From Sulfurirhabdus autotrophica (GTDB taxonomy: Bacteria > Pseudomonadota > Gammaproteobacteria > Burkholderiales > SMCO01): 64,000 nucleotides of DNA. This document shows, piece by piece, positions 19,133 through 27,427 of this stretch. A program made the translations under genes and the position numbers. The notes below the pieces were generated by a model, which worked only from the letters and a program-made list of their open reading frames with translations, ran no database searches and was not told the origin of the DNA. The stretch is from positions 248,001 to 312,000 of the forward strand of contig NZ_SMCO01000001.1 in the NCBI RefSeq assembly GCF_004346685.1, written 5' to 3'. How positions within the stretch are numbered: position 1 is the stretch's first letter; the number at the start of each line of letters is the position of its first letter.

Positions 19133-19441
19133 CTACATGTTGTGCATGTTATGCATTTGGTGTCCGGCTTTTCCGCCGTTTTGTTTTGGTGTGTCCTTTG
19201 TGGCCGGCATTTTCATATTGCCCATATCCATAGGCTCACCATTTTGCTTAGTTGCATTTTGGGTCTTAGTCCAGTCTTGAACATCACTCTCTTGATAGGA
19301 AAAGAACTGACTGAAACTGGATTTGTAGACATATGGCGGCACAGCCGCATTGGCATCGGCCGGGTCTGGAGTTTGGGCCCACACTATGGAAACTGGCAAG
19401 GCCAGAGTAGCTGTAGCTAAAAGCTTAAGCAGGAACTTCAT
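19133..19441 (-). CDS. Small exported protein with a Met/His-rich tail
   Basis: 102 residues. A signal peptide (to about residue 22, AQ cleavage region) precedes a short acidic domain and a C-terminal Met/His-rich tail ending HQMHNMHNM, a likely Cu(I)-binding sequence. No named family was recognised. ATG 19441 is preferred over ATG 19453 because GAGG lies 7-8 bases upstream of it. It is ten bases from the TolC gene, so clearly in the copper operon. A periplasmic copper-binding role is inferred. Confidence 0.7.
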   Translation of the reverse strand: MKFLLKLLATATLALPVSIVWAQTPDPADANAAVPPYVYKSSFSQFFSYQESDVQDWTKTQNATKQNGEPMDMGNMKMPATKDTPKQNGGKAGHQMHNMHNM

Positions 19442-19564
19442 GGAATACCTCATTCATTGTTGAAATCTGTGTGCGAAACAGTGCTATATATTCACTTGTA
19501 ACGCACGGAATAACAGCAAGTTCAGCTATAAAAACAGCAAACACGTGCTATAGCGAACAAGCTT

Positions 19565-19942
19565 TCAATGAAATGAGGTTTGAGGAGGGCGTTCAGGGCC
19601 GTCCGGGAAAAAACTGGGATAGGGGTGATTCAGAAAAGCAACAGGCTGTGATGCGGTAAAGTGGTTCGCAAAAACGTGATTATTGAATATGTTGGACAGT
19701 GCACCTGTACAGCAGGCACCGCATGTGCTGCAAGTATCAGCTTTTTTATCGTGATTGCTGTCATGGCGCTTGCCATGGTCATGGTGATGTTTCATCGTTG
19801 ATGCATCATCCATCTGATACATTACAGCATTCGCATCATGATTATGACCCTGGCCGTGCACAAGCATCACTGATGCGAAACTGCGCAGCGGCAGTGTCAG
19901 CAACAATGTTACGAGTAAAAAGGCTTTAAAGGTTTTCGTCAT
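19565..19942 (-). CDS. CzcI-like His-rich exported peptide
   Basis: 125 residues: a signal peptide (to about residue 23), a His-rich middle (MKHHHDHGKRHDSNHDKK), a cysteine cluster CSTCGACC, and the tail PYPSFFPDGPERPP, a PDG-ERPP ending seen in CzcI-type proteins of heavy-metal resistance operons. Probably a periplasmic metal-binding or regulatory peptide. First gene of the copper operon; a sigma70-like promoter lies 30-58 bases upstream. The CzcI assignment rests on the tail and the context. Confidence 0.7.
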   Translation of the reverse strand: MTKTFKAFLLVTLLLTLPLRSFASVMLVHGQGHNHDANAVMYQMDDASTMKHHHDHGKRHDSNHDKKADTCSTCGACCTGALSNIFNNHVFANHFTASQPVAFLNHPYPSFFPDGPERPPQTSFH

Positions 19943-19971
19943 GTACTTGCTTAGTATTGCGTATCGTTTTT

Positions 19972-20000
19972 AATATACCACTATTCTTAAGTTCGTCCAA
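19972..20000 (-). promoter_or_regulatory. Candidate sigma70 promoter of the copper operon
   Basis: On the minus strand TTGGAC (19995-20000) and TATATT (19972-19977) are separated by exactly 17 bases, 30 bases before the first start codon. No MerR-type 19-bp spacer was seen, so a CueR-like regulator is less likely. Confidence 0.45.
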
Positions 20001-20105
20001 TAAATCCCCAAAAAGTTCATTTTGGCACGTATGTCGAGTTATTTTTTACTTAATATCCCGATTTAAGTTCAGCTTAATCAGTAGCATCACGTGATGATGG
20101 CATAG

Positions 20106-21506
20106 TTAAACTCGTTTACTTACCACAAAGACATTCTCAATATCAAAACGTGTTTTAAGCCAGTTTTTTATACGAATTTTAGTGGCATTACGTACAGTGA
20201 CACGCGCTTCAAGATATACAATCAAAGTATCGTCAGTTTTAGATTCAATAGCCGATTTATCAGCTGCCTTTGTGTTTTCTGGCATGTTTTTACCGTGAGT
20301 GATCAGCACATTTTTTATTTCTGGATATTGGGCCTTTAACTCTTCACGTACTTGAACATACTCACTGACTTGTTCAGCCTGTTTACTACGGGTGTCTTTT
20401 TCATTCCGTATAACATCTTCAAGTTGCTGTATTTTAGCATTTTTCGTTTCAAGCAAATGCAGGCTGTTACGATAAAGATCCTGTTGCACTTCATTTTTCA
20501 CCATACTTAAATCAACGCTATTTTCTTGTTGCAATGGATGCACTATCAGTTTTGTGTTTGCTAGCTGAAATTCAGAAAGCTGAGCGTTTAAACGCTCTAG
20601 CGTCGCTTTATCAAGTTCTTTACCGGCAATTGTCAGGGTGATTTCATGGCTTTTAGGGTCGATGTTTTTTTCCAGAATAAACAGATTTTTTTCTGAATGC
20701 GTCATCATTTTCAGATAACGGTTAGCATCTGTTTTAAAAACTTCCTCCTGCACAAGATTGAAAGCTAGATAAACACTAGGGACAATCGTGACGATAATGG
20801 CTGTGTAAATAATTAACCGTGCCTGTCTCTGGCTTGCAGGCGATGGGAAACTTAGCCTAGGCAAACGTAATAATTTAGTAAACAGCAATGCGGATAACGC
20901 AATATAAACAGCATTAATAGTAAACAGATAAAATGCACCAAGAAAAAATATAGGCTGGCGAGTTGCGATACCGTACCCGGCTGTACAAAGCGGCGGCATT
21001 AGCGCTGTTGCAATGGCCACACCGGGAATCACTGTGCTTTTTTCTTTGCGTGTTACACCTATGATACCCGCCATTCCGCCAAACAAGGCAATCAGCACAT
21101 CCCATAGATTAGGTGCGGTGCGCGCCAATATTTCAGATTGTGCCTGAGTGAGAGGCGTTAACGCAAAATAGAGTGTAGAGGTCAGCAGGCTGAGAAATAT
21201 AAATATGCCCAAACTACGGGCTGATTGCCTGATAAGCTGGAAGTCGTCTACCCCTGCTCCGTATCCAATGCCCATGATCGGGCCCATTAGGGGGGAGATC
21301 AACATGGCACCAATAATGACGGCTGTAGAGTTAACGTTAAGGCCGATAGAGGCTACCAGAATGGCAAACATCAAAATCCACAGATTGGTTCCCCGTGTTT
21401 TGACACCATGTCGGATACTGGCCTCGATATCCGCAGGTTCATCCATGTCCGAGCGCAAATCAAATAATTTGCGTAATTCGCGTAAAAAAAGGTGCTGACG
21501 GGTCAT
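20106..21506 (-). CDS. DUF389-family membrane protein
   Basis: 466 residues. The N-terminal half is a DUF389 membrane domain with VASIGLNVNSTAVIIGAMLISPLMGPIMGIG (read in two parts, about 51-81) and IPGVAIATALMPPLCTAGYGIA. The C-terminal half (about 235-466) is soluble with a coiled-coil stretch around KIQQLEDVIRNEKDTRSKQ and a BON-like terminal fold. The function of DUF389 proteins is not established. It stands alone between the copper operon and a divergent hydrolase gene. Confidence 0.85.
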   Translation of the reverse strand: MTRQHLFLRELRKLFDLRSDMDEPADIEASIRHGVKTRGTNLWILMFAILVASIGLNVNSTAVIIGAMLISPLMGPIMGIGYGAGVDDFQLIRQSARSLGIFIFLSLLTSTLYFALTPLTQAQSEILARTAPNLWDVLIALFGGMAGIIGVTRKEKSTVIPGVAIATALMPPLCTAGYGIATRQPIFFLGAFYLFTINAVYIALSALLFTKLLRLPRLSFPSPASQRQARLIIYTAIIVTIVPSVYLAFNLVQEEVFKTDANRYLKMMTHSEKNLFILEKNIDPKSHEITLTIAGKELDKATLERLNAQLSEFQLANTKLIVHPLQQENSVDLSMVKNEVQQDLYRNSLHLLETKNAKIQQLEDVIRNEKDTRSKQAEQVSEYVQVREELKAQYPEIKNVLITHGKNMPENTKAADKSAIESKTDDTLIVYLEARVTVRNATKIRIKNWLKTRFDIENVFVVSKRV

Positions 21507-21725
21507 GGCTGAAATATATATTCAAAAATAAAAGTCGAAGATTATATGTTAAACGAGATCGTAATTGGGTACTAAGGTATCAGTATTTTACATCATGCTA
21601 AACAATTATGATCAGCAAATAAATAAGCATAATAATGCAACCAATCAATGATTTGTTTGTTATAGTAAAAAGGCAATACTTTGTAATATGAACAGAAAAA
21701 TATTTATATAATAATTGGAGGTTTC

Positions 21726-22808
21726 ATGAAAGCATCACATTTTGTACGCACACTTTCAACCGTGGCTCTCTGCACAGCTGTTTTATCAGCACCATTGGCT
21801 TATGCCGATCAAAATGGTCAGGAAAAACCACAAAAACTGGCTGTTGATGAAGTCAGTGGTGATTTGTCAGTTATGGTTTTGGGTTCAGGTGGACCTATGG
21901 CCACTGCCAGCGGCCGTGCAAGCGCAGGTTATTTGATATTTCTTGACGGTAAACCGCGCATCTTGATGGATATAGGCGGTGGCGCATATCAACGCCTTGC
22001 AGCAAGTGGTGCCAATATTAAAGACTTGGATATTGTCTTGTTAAGCCACCTGCATATCGACCATACGGGCGATTTATCTGCTGCAGTAAAAACCATTTAC
22101 TTTCACAACAAGAGCGCAGGAACGTATCGCACAGCACCCATCCGGATATTTGGCCCAGGTGCAAATGGCGTCACCTTTCCCAATACGCAAATTACGCAAT
22201 ATCCTGGTTCAAGTGAATACGTGCATAATCACTACGACATGCCAGCCGGTGTGGAACGTTACCTGAATGCATTTGCACCTGCTATCAGTGGAGGCGACTT
22301 CAAATACACGGCAACTGATGTATCCCCTGCCATTGCGAGTGCCGGACTGCCACCGCCAGTACAAGAAATTGTCAATGAAAACGGACTTGTGATCAAGGCG
22401 ATTGGCGTTTTCCATGGCCCTGTACCGGCTTTGGGATTTCGTATTGATTACAAGGGGAAAAGCATCGCCTATTCCGGAGATACCAACTCCAAAACAAACA
22501 ATATGATTACGCTATCCGAAGGTGCGAACATGTTGATTTACGACACAGCAATTACAGACACCATGCCGGACATTTCAGTTAATCCCAAAGATGCCCTGTT
22601 TTACCAATTGCACACTACACCTAGCCGCATGGGTGTCGTCGCACGGCAGGCTCATGCACAAACATTGGTGTTATCTCACCTGACGCCCATTACCGAGCCA
22701 CGACTGGATGAAGTAAAAACCCTGATTCGTGCACAGGGCTACACGGGTAAAATCAAAACCGCGAAGGATTTAAAAGTTTACAATCTTCCTGACTCATCCG
22801 ACATGTAA
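21726..22808 (+). CDS. Exported metallo-beta-lactamase-fold hydrolase
   Basis: 360 residues with a signal peptide (to about residue 27). The metal-binding motif HxHxDH is complete: SHLHIDHTGD (His108, His110, Asp112, His113), followed by FHGPVPALGFRI, SGDTNS and LSHLTPI ligands. The pattern resembles the RNase Z/arylsulfatase-like MBL branch, but the export signal points to a periplasmic hydrolase rather than tRNA processing. Substrate unknown. TTGGAGG precedes ATG 21726. A clear terminator follows, so it is monocistronic. Confidence 0.85.
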   Translation: MKASHFVRTLSTVALCTAVLSAPLAYADQNGQEKPQKLAVDEVSGDLSVMVLGSGGPMATASGRASAGYLIFLDGKPRILMDIGGGAYQRLAASGANIKDLDIVLLSHLHIDHTGDLSAAVKTIYFHNKSAGTYRTAPIRIFGPGANGVTFPNTQITQYPGSSEYVHNHYDMPAGVERYLNAFAPAISGGDFKYTATDVSPAIASAGLPPPVQEIVNENGLVIKAIGVFHGPVPALGFRIDYKGKSIAYSGDTNSKTNNMITLSEGANMLIYDTAITDTMPDISVNPKDALFYQLHTTPSRMGVVARQAHAQTLVLSHLTPITEPRLDEVKTLIRAQGYTGKIKTAKDLKVYNLPDSSDM

Positions 22809-22832
22809 TTGGCAATTCACCAATTGGTTTTA

Positions 22833-22866
22833 CTTGCCCGGCACTTCACCGGGCAAGCTCGTTTTT
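22833..22866 (+). terminator. Rho-independent terminator
   Basis: CTTGCCCGG (22833-22841) pairs with CCGGGCAAG (22849-22857), followed by CTCGTTTTT. Confidence 0.85.
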
Positions 22867-23033
22867 ATTCAAGCGTTTCAAAACCACCACATTTTGCTTT
22901 CATATCATGAAAAATTTGAACACATAGCCTGATTATAAGTTTCGATCCTACCAAAAATTGGTGCTTTGCCATTTGACAGGGGCGGAATGGTCTATGATAC
23001 TTAGATTCTAGCGTTTAATTTTCCATCATAAGG

Positions 23034-23612
23034 TTTAAACCACCGGCTTTAGCCGGTCAGCTTTAGCTGCGATAATATGCCGCATGAAGGGAGGTGCGTC
23101 ATGGAATGCAGATAAGGTAGCCATACGATTTTTCAAATTGAGTATCACTTTGTATGGGTGACGAAGTACCGTTACAAAGTGCTGAGAGGAGAGATTGCGG
23201 AGCGAATTCGGGAGTTGGTGCGAGAGACCTGCGAAGCCTTTGAGATCAGGATAGTAAAAGGAATGGTGAGCAAGGATCATGTGCACATTCTGGCTAGTTG
23301 CCCACCGACCATGGCGCCAAGCGAGATTATGAGGCGGATCAAGGGGCGCACATCGAGCGAGCTGTTCGAAGAGTTTCCACACCTGAAAAAGAAATATTGG
23401 GGCAGGCACTTTTGGGCAAGAGGGTACTTTTGTGCCACGGTAGGCCAGATGACGGAAGAAATGATTGAGCAGTATTTGGAACATCACTTTGAGCCGAGAC
23501 CGAATGATGATTTCAAAATGGAACCCGATTAAGACGCGTCGTTCAGGCGACGCGTATCCGGACTTTCAGTCCGTAATTCAAACCCACCGGCTTTAGCCGG
23601 TGGTTGTTTAGT
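23034..23612 (+). mobile_element. IS200/IS605-type insertion sequence, tnpA only
   Basis: Both ends carry the same hairpin-forming sequence: CACCGGCTTTAGCCGGT at 23041-23057 and again within 23586-23602. Such subterminal hairpins, not terminal inverted repeats, are what Y1 transposases of this family recognise. Two more hairpins lie after the gene: ACGCGTCG/CGACGCGT (23534-23555) and CGGACT/AGTCCG (23559-23573). No TnpB or guide-RNA-associated nuclease gene is present. Exact ends are estimated; no target duplication is expected for this family. Confidence 0.8.
23101..23532 (+). pseudogene. IS200/IS605 TnpA transposase with a nonsense codon at position 5
   Basis: The family start is visible at ATG 23101 with GGGAGG upstream, but codon 5 is TAA (23113-23115) where relatives have a tyrosine codon; the frame then continues as GSHTIFQIEYHFVWVTKYRYK. 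The HUH nuclease motif (DHVHIL) and the catalytic tyrosine in EQYLEHHF are intact. A GTG at 23158 could start a 124-residue product, but this would lack the first beta-strand. Probably inactive unless the stop is read through or a homologue acts on the ends. Confidence 0.85.
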
Positions 23613-23716
23613 TTCTAATCTTCGTAATCTTTAAGTCATCGTTGAAGTCTATTATTACATTACCAAATTTGTTCCCGCACAGTTTAACTCCACTAATCAG
23701 AAAAAGAAAAACTCCC

Positions 23717-24955
23717 GTGACCCTATTTCAAATTATTGCTGTACTCATCTCTATGGCTGCTATAGCCAGCTATCTGAATCACCGTTTTCTGCGTTTGCCT
23801 TCTACTATTGGACTGATGGTCATTGCGCTACTGATGTCTCTTTGTTTTGTTGCACTTGGCAAGTTGGGGCTGGTTGAACTCAGCCATGCGGCTGCATTCA
23901 TTCGCTCTATTGATTTCAGCGAAGCACTGCTCCATGGCATGCTCGCATTTCTACTGTTTGCAGGTGCGCTGCACGTAGATCTTTCCGATCTGGCGAGCCA
24001 GAAGCTGCCGGTTGCAGTTCTGTCTACGGTAGGCGTTGTTATTGCGACATTCATTACTGGTGCGCTTTTCTGGTTGGGCATTCACGCACTGGGAATAGAT
24101 TTGCCATTCATCTATGCTTTGCTGTTTGGCGCGCTTATTTCCCCGACCGATCCTATTGCCGTACTTGGTATTCTCAAGAGTGCAGGCGCACCCAAAAGCC
24201 TGGAAATAAAAATCACAGGTGAATCATTATTCAATGACGGTATAGGCGTAGTGATCTTCCTGACCATTCTGGGCATTGTGGTCAGCGGCCACGAACCTGA
24301 TTTCTCCCATATTGCTTTATTTCTATTAGAAGAAGCTGTCGGTGGAATAGGACTGGGGCTTAGTCTGGGTTGGATCGTTTACCGTTTGCTGCGTTCTGTA
24401 GATAATTATCAGGTGGAAGTTTTACTCACCCTTGCTTTGGCCGCTGGCGGATATTCTCTAGCAGAAGTCATTCATGTCTCCGCCCCGATAGCCATCGTGG
24501 TTGCAGGTCTGGCAATAGGCAACCATGGCAGGGCTTTTGCCATGTCGGAGAAAACACGCGAACATCTGGATCCGTTCTGGGAATTACTGGATGAAATTCT
24601 GAACGCGGTGCTATTTGTTTTGATCGGGCTGGAAGTGCTGGCGGTCACACTGGACTGGAATACTGTTGCAGCTGGAATCATGTCCATTGTGGTCGTACTG
24701 ATCGCACGTTTTATCAGCGTATCCATCCCTGTATTGGCAATGCAATTCAAACGTACATTTACCAAGGGTGCGATCAAAATACTTACCTGGGGTGGCCTGC
24801 GCGGAGGGATTTCCATAGCATTGGCTCTTTCACTACCCCCTTCAGAGTATCGTGATCTGATCCTTGCCGTTACCTACATGGTTGTGGTCTTCTCTATCTT
24901 GGTACAGGGCCTGACACTTGGTCGCGTCATTCGCGGTAAAAAATCCAAGGCATAA
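23717..24955 (+). CDS. CPA1-type Na+/H+ antiporter (NhaP-like)
   Basis: About 412 residues with around 12 membrane helices. Key family motifs: LLFGALISPTDPIAVLGILK, ITGESLFNDGIGVVIF (ion-binding Asp) and TWGGLRGGISIALALSLP. It exchanges cytoplasmic Na+ or K+ for protons and serves pH and salt balance. GTG 23717 gives the usual N-terminus VTLFQIIAVLISMAAIASYL; the frame is open further upstream to 23642 with polar sequence, so the start is a choice. A 12-bp perfect hairpin follows the stop. Confidence 0.9.
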   Translation: MTLFQIIAVLISMAAIASYLNHRFLRLPSTIGLMVIALLMSLCFVALGKLGLVELSHAAAFIRSIDFSEALLHGMLAFLLFAGALHVDLSDLASQKLPVAVLSTVGVVIATFITGALFWLGIHALGIDLPFIYALLFGALISPTDPIAVLGILKSAGAPKSLEIKITGESLFNDGIGVVIFLTILGIVVSGHEPDFSHIALFLLEEAVGGIGLGLSLGWIVYRLLRSVDNYQVEVLLTLALAAGGYSLAEVIHVSAPIAIVVAGLAIGNHGRAFAMSEKTREHLDPFWELLDEILNAVLFVLIGLEVLAVTLDWNTVAAGIMSIVVVLIARFISVSIPVLAMQFKRTFTKGAIKILTWGGLRGGISIALALSLPPSEYRDLILAVTYMVVVFSILVQGLTLGRVIRGKKSKA

Positions 24956-24960
24956 TAAAC

Positions 24961-24989
24961 GTGTGACATAGCTAGATGCTATGTCACAC
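24961..24989 (+). terminator. Perfect 12-bp hairpin
   Basis: GTGTGACATAGC pairs with GCTATGTCACAC across TAGAT, six bases after the antiporter stop. There is no T run, so it may be a weak terminator. Confidence 0.55.
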
Positions 24990-25080
24990 CGCACCTGACT
25001 CTATTTCAAATACCTTTCCCAGTTTTTCTCTCATATCATTTTTGCTATCAAAACTAACTCGCACGCTCATATCAGCATTA

Positions 25081-25124
25081 CTTTAAATACGTTAAGTTTG
25101 TGTTAAGAAAGTCAGCGTACAGTT
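25081..25124 (+). promoter_or_regulatory. Promoter with GTTAAG direct repeats (response-regulator site)
   Basis: GTTAAG at 25091-25096 and again at 25102-25107 are 11 bases apart start to start, that is one helical turn. A weaker CTTTAA lies at 25081-25086. A -10-like TACAGT follows near 25118. PmrA/QseB-type OmpR-family regulators bind tandem TTAA-containing half-sites of this spacing. The operon encodes such a regulator, so autoregulation is a reasonable inference. Confidence 0.55.
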
Positions 25125-25159
25125 CATCTCAAGCAAGTTTCTTTTTGAGGTGAAAAGCT

Positions 25160-25789
25160 ATGGAAACAATCACATATGAACGCAGAAAAACATACGATGG
25201 TGTATTGAGGCTGATCCATGCATGGAACGGCATCGCCATTTTATTCATGATCATTACCGTACTCCTATCAGAATTTTTCGGAAACGGTCCTGGTGAAAAA
25301 ACGCTTTGGCTGATACATATCTACGGCGGCTATGCGCTGGTTACTGGGCTTGTTGCACGCCTTGTGTGGGGGATAGTCGGGCCAAAGCATGCACGCTTTT
25401 CTGATATGTGGTACCCCAGCCATTGGTGGAATGCAGTGCGTTCGTTTAGCCTGCGTTCACCATCAGGTTTCGGCCATAACACACTGGCAAGTGCTGCGTA
25501 CCTGGCAGTGTACGCTATATTATTTATGATGGCAGCAACAGGACTTTCTTTGGCTGCAATCGAGCACAGCGTCGGGCCGCTTTCACCCTGGTTAGCTGAC
25601 AGTGCCTGGCTCAAGGACCTATTCAAAGAGCCTCATGAGTTTGGCTACAACGTAATTATTGCGTTCATCGTTGTGCATATTGCAGCCTTGATCTGGCATG
25701 AATGGAAGGACAAAACACCCACGGCACAATCCATGGTGAGTGGTTATCAGTATCGAGTATCTGAGTCAGAGGAGAAAAATCATGAGTAA
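25160..25789 (+). CDS. Cytochrome b561-type membrane cytochrome
   Basis: 209 residues with four to five hydrophobic helices and candidate heme-b histidines in LIHAWNG (His19), WLIHIYGG, and the later EFGYNVIIAFIVVHIAALIWHEW. It is the membrane electron carrier that, in the known SHP operons of Rhodobacter and relatives, passes quinol electrons to the periplasmic diheme and SHP cytochromes. Good ribosome-binding site (TTTTTGAGGTG). Its stop overlaps the SHP start by eight bases. First gene of a five-gene operon. Confidence 0.88.
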   Translation: METITYERRKTYDGVLRLIHAWNGIAILFMIITVLLSEFFGNGPGEKTLWLIHIYGGYALVTGLVARLVWGIVGPKHARFSDMWYPSHWWNAVRSFSLRSPSGFGHNTLASAAYLAVYAILFMMAATGLSLAAIEHSVGPLSPWLADSAWLKDLFKEPHEFGYNVIIAFIVVHIAALIWHEWKDKTPTAQSMVSGYQYRVSESEEKNHE

Positions 25790-26189
25790 AGCTTTCTGGT
25801 TAATCCTGCTCATGCTGAGTACCAATGCACATGCGGCAAGTCCTGCTGAAACACTGCAGAACTATACAGCACAGGCAAAACAGGAGAACCCTACCTTCGG
25901 AACATCTTCATCAAGCAAAGGCGATGTGTTTTTTCATGCTACTCGCCAACATAGTAACGGTGACAAGGTCAGTTGCGCAACATGCCATACCGACAATCCA
26001 AAACAAAATGGCAAAACACGTGCCAACAAGGAAATTTTACCTATGGCGACTAGCGCCAATGCCCAGCGGTTTACCGATTTAGCTAAAACAGAAAAATGGT
26101 TTCGCCGTAATTGTCAGGACGTATTGGAGCGAACCTGTACAGCACAGGAAAAAAGCGATTTCATTGCGTACCTCCTCTCTATTAAATAA
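25782..26189 (+). CDS. SHP-type cytochrome c (DUF1924)
   Basis: 135 residues with a signal peptide (to about residue 18) and one heme site CATCH (Cys65, Cys68, His69). Asn110-Cys111 and Cys119 match the sphaeroides heme protein pattern, in which an asparagine is a distal, displaceable heme ligand and a disulfide spans the same eight-residue interval. SHP binds O2 and other small ligands when reduced; its physiological substrate is not settled. The start at ATG 25782 follows GAGGAG. A nine-residue lead from 25740 is a shadow. Confidence 0.88.
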   Translation: MSKAFWLILLMLSTNAHAASPAETLQNYTAQAKQENPTFGTSSSSKGDVFFHATRQHSNGDKVSCATCHTDNPKQNGKTRANKEILPMATSANAQRFTDLAKTEKWFRRNCQDVLERTCTAQEKSDFIAYLLSIK

Positions 26190-26200
26190 CAGGATCGATC

Positions 26201-26719
26201 ATGTTGATACGTAAAACTTTACAATTAGGGACGCTGATTGGTGCTATTTTTGCTACTGGGTATCTTCTGGCAGACGACCATGAAGGTGGCGGAAACCGCT
26301 CATTACCCATCGTCTCAAACCAAAAATGGCAAGCCGAATGCGCAAGCTGCCATATGCTATATCATCCAGGTTTGCTGCCAGAAAGGTCCTGGCGCAAGCT
26401 GATGGGTGGTCTGGATAAACATTTTGGTGAAAATGCCAGTCTGGATAAAGCAACCCAACAGGAAATTTTGCAATTTCTGGCAACCAATAGTGCTGATCAC
26501 AGCGGCTCACGCCGTTCAGCCAAAATCGCCAGTTCCATACCGGCGAAGTCTGTGCCAATACGTGTTACTGAAACTGCGTATTTTCAGGGAAAACACGACG
26601 AAATAAGCCCCGCAACATGGAAAAGTCAAAAAATAGGTAGTCAATCCAATTGCATAGCGTGTCACAGTGGTGCTGAAAAAGGCAATTTTTCTGAGGACAA
26701 TGTTCGCATTCCTCGTTAA
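26201..26719 (+). CDS. Diheme cytochrome c (DHC-type)
   Basis: 172 residues: a signal peptide (to about residue 24) and two c-heme motifs, CASCH near residue 47 and CIACH near residue 152. This matches DHC, the electron donor to SHP encoded next to it in other proteobacteria. Between the hemes lies a polar linker (SADHSGSRRSAKIASSIPAK) separating two domains. It is 11 bases after the SHP gene and 39 before the regulator. Confidence 0.88.
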   Translation: MLIRKTLQLGTLIGAIFATGYLLADDHEGGGNRSLPIVSNQKWQAECASCHMLYHPGLLPERSWRKLMGGLDKHFGENASLDKATQQEILQFLATNSADHSGSRRSAKIASSIPAKSVPIRVTETAYFQGKHDEISPATWKSQKIGSQSNCIACHSGAEKGNFSEDNVRIPR

Positions 26720-26758
26720 CGCTGTTAATCTATGCCTGATACCAACGATGGAACATAC

Positions 26759-27427
26759 ATGCGGTTATTATTAGTTGAAGACGATACAATGCTTGGAGAC
26801 GGCGTGCGCGCCGGTCTTATGCAGGAAGGGTTTACTGTCGACTGGGTACAGGATGGTGCCTCAGCTCAGCTAGCCATCCAGGCGGAAACTTATTCTCTGA
26901 TAATCCTTGATTTGGGTTTACCCAAATTGTCCGGACTGGATTTACTCAAGCAATTACGTCAATCCGGCAACACCATACCAGTACTCATTCTGACCGCACG
27001 AGACACAGTGGCTGATCGGGTCAAGGGTCTGGACAGCGGCGCAGATGATTACCTTATTAAACCTTTCGATCTGGACGAGCTATCCGCACGTATCCGTGCA
27101 TTGCTGCGTCGTAACACCGGGCGCGCCACCCCGCAAGTCATTCATGGCAATATTATGCTTGACCCTGCAGCCCATTCTGTCACTTCCTCTGGCATACCAA
27201 TAGAACTTTCCACACGTGAGTTTGCCGTATTGCAAGCCTTGCTCGAAAATTCGGGTCGTGTGATGTCGCGGGAACAACTAGAGCAACAACTTTATGGCTG
27301 GAACGATGAGGTAGAAAGTAACGCGGTTGAAGTTCATATTCACCACCTGCGCAAAAAACTCGGTACAGAACTGATACGCACCGTACGCGGTGTCGGCTAC
27401 ATGGTGGATAAGGCAAAAAATGTCTGA
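26759..27427 (+). CDS. OmpR-family response regulator (QseB/PmrA-like)
   Basis: 222 residues. Receiver domain: MRLLLVEDDTMLGDG with the phospho-acceptor Asp51 (LIILDLGLPKLSG) and Lys in DDYLIKPFDLDELSAR. The C-terminal winged helix contains ELSTREFAVLQALLE and HHLRKKLG. ATG 26759 is used because the MRLLLVEDD start matches the family; the frame opens at 26732. It likely controls its own operon through the GTTAAG repeats upstream of the cytochrome b gene. The stop overlaps the kinase start by eight bases. Confidence 0.93.
   Translation: MRLLLVEDDTMLGDGVRAGLMQEGFTVDWVQDGASAQLAIQAETYSLIILDLGLPKLSGLDLLKQLRQSGNTIPVLILTARDTVADRVKGLDSGADDYLIKPFDLDELSARIRALLRRNTGRATPQVIHGNIMLDPAAHSVTSSGIPIELSTREFAVLQALLENSGRVMSREQLEQQLYGWNDEVESNAVEVHIHHLRKKLGTELIRTVRGVGYMVDKAKNV

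Noticed and set aside
23034-23612. TnpB or reRNA-type guide RNA with the IS200 element
   Set aside because: No nuclease gene and no room for a guide RNA within the element.
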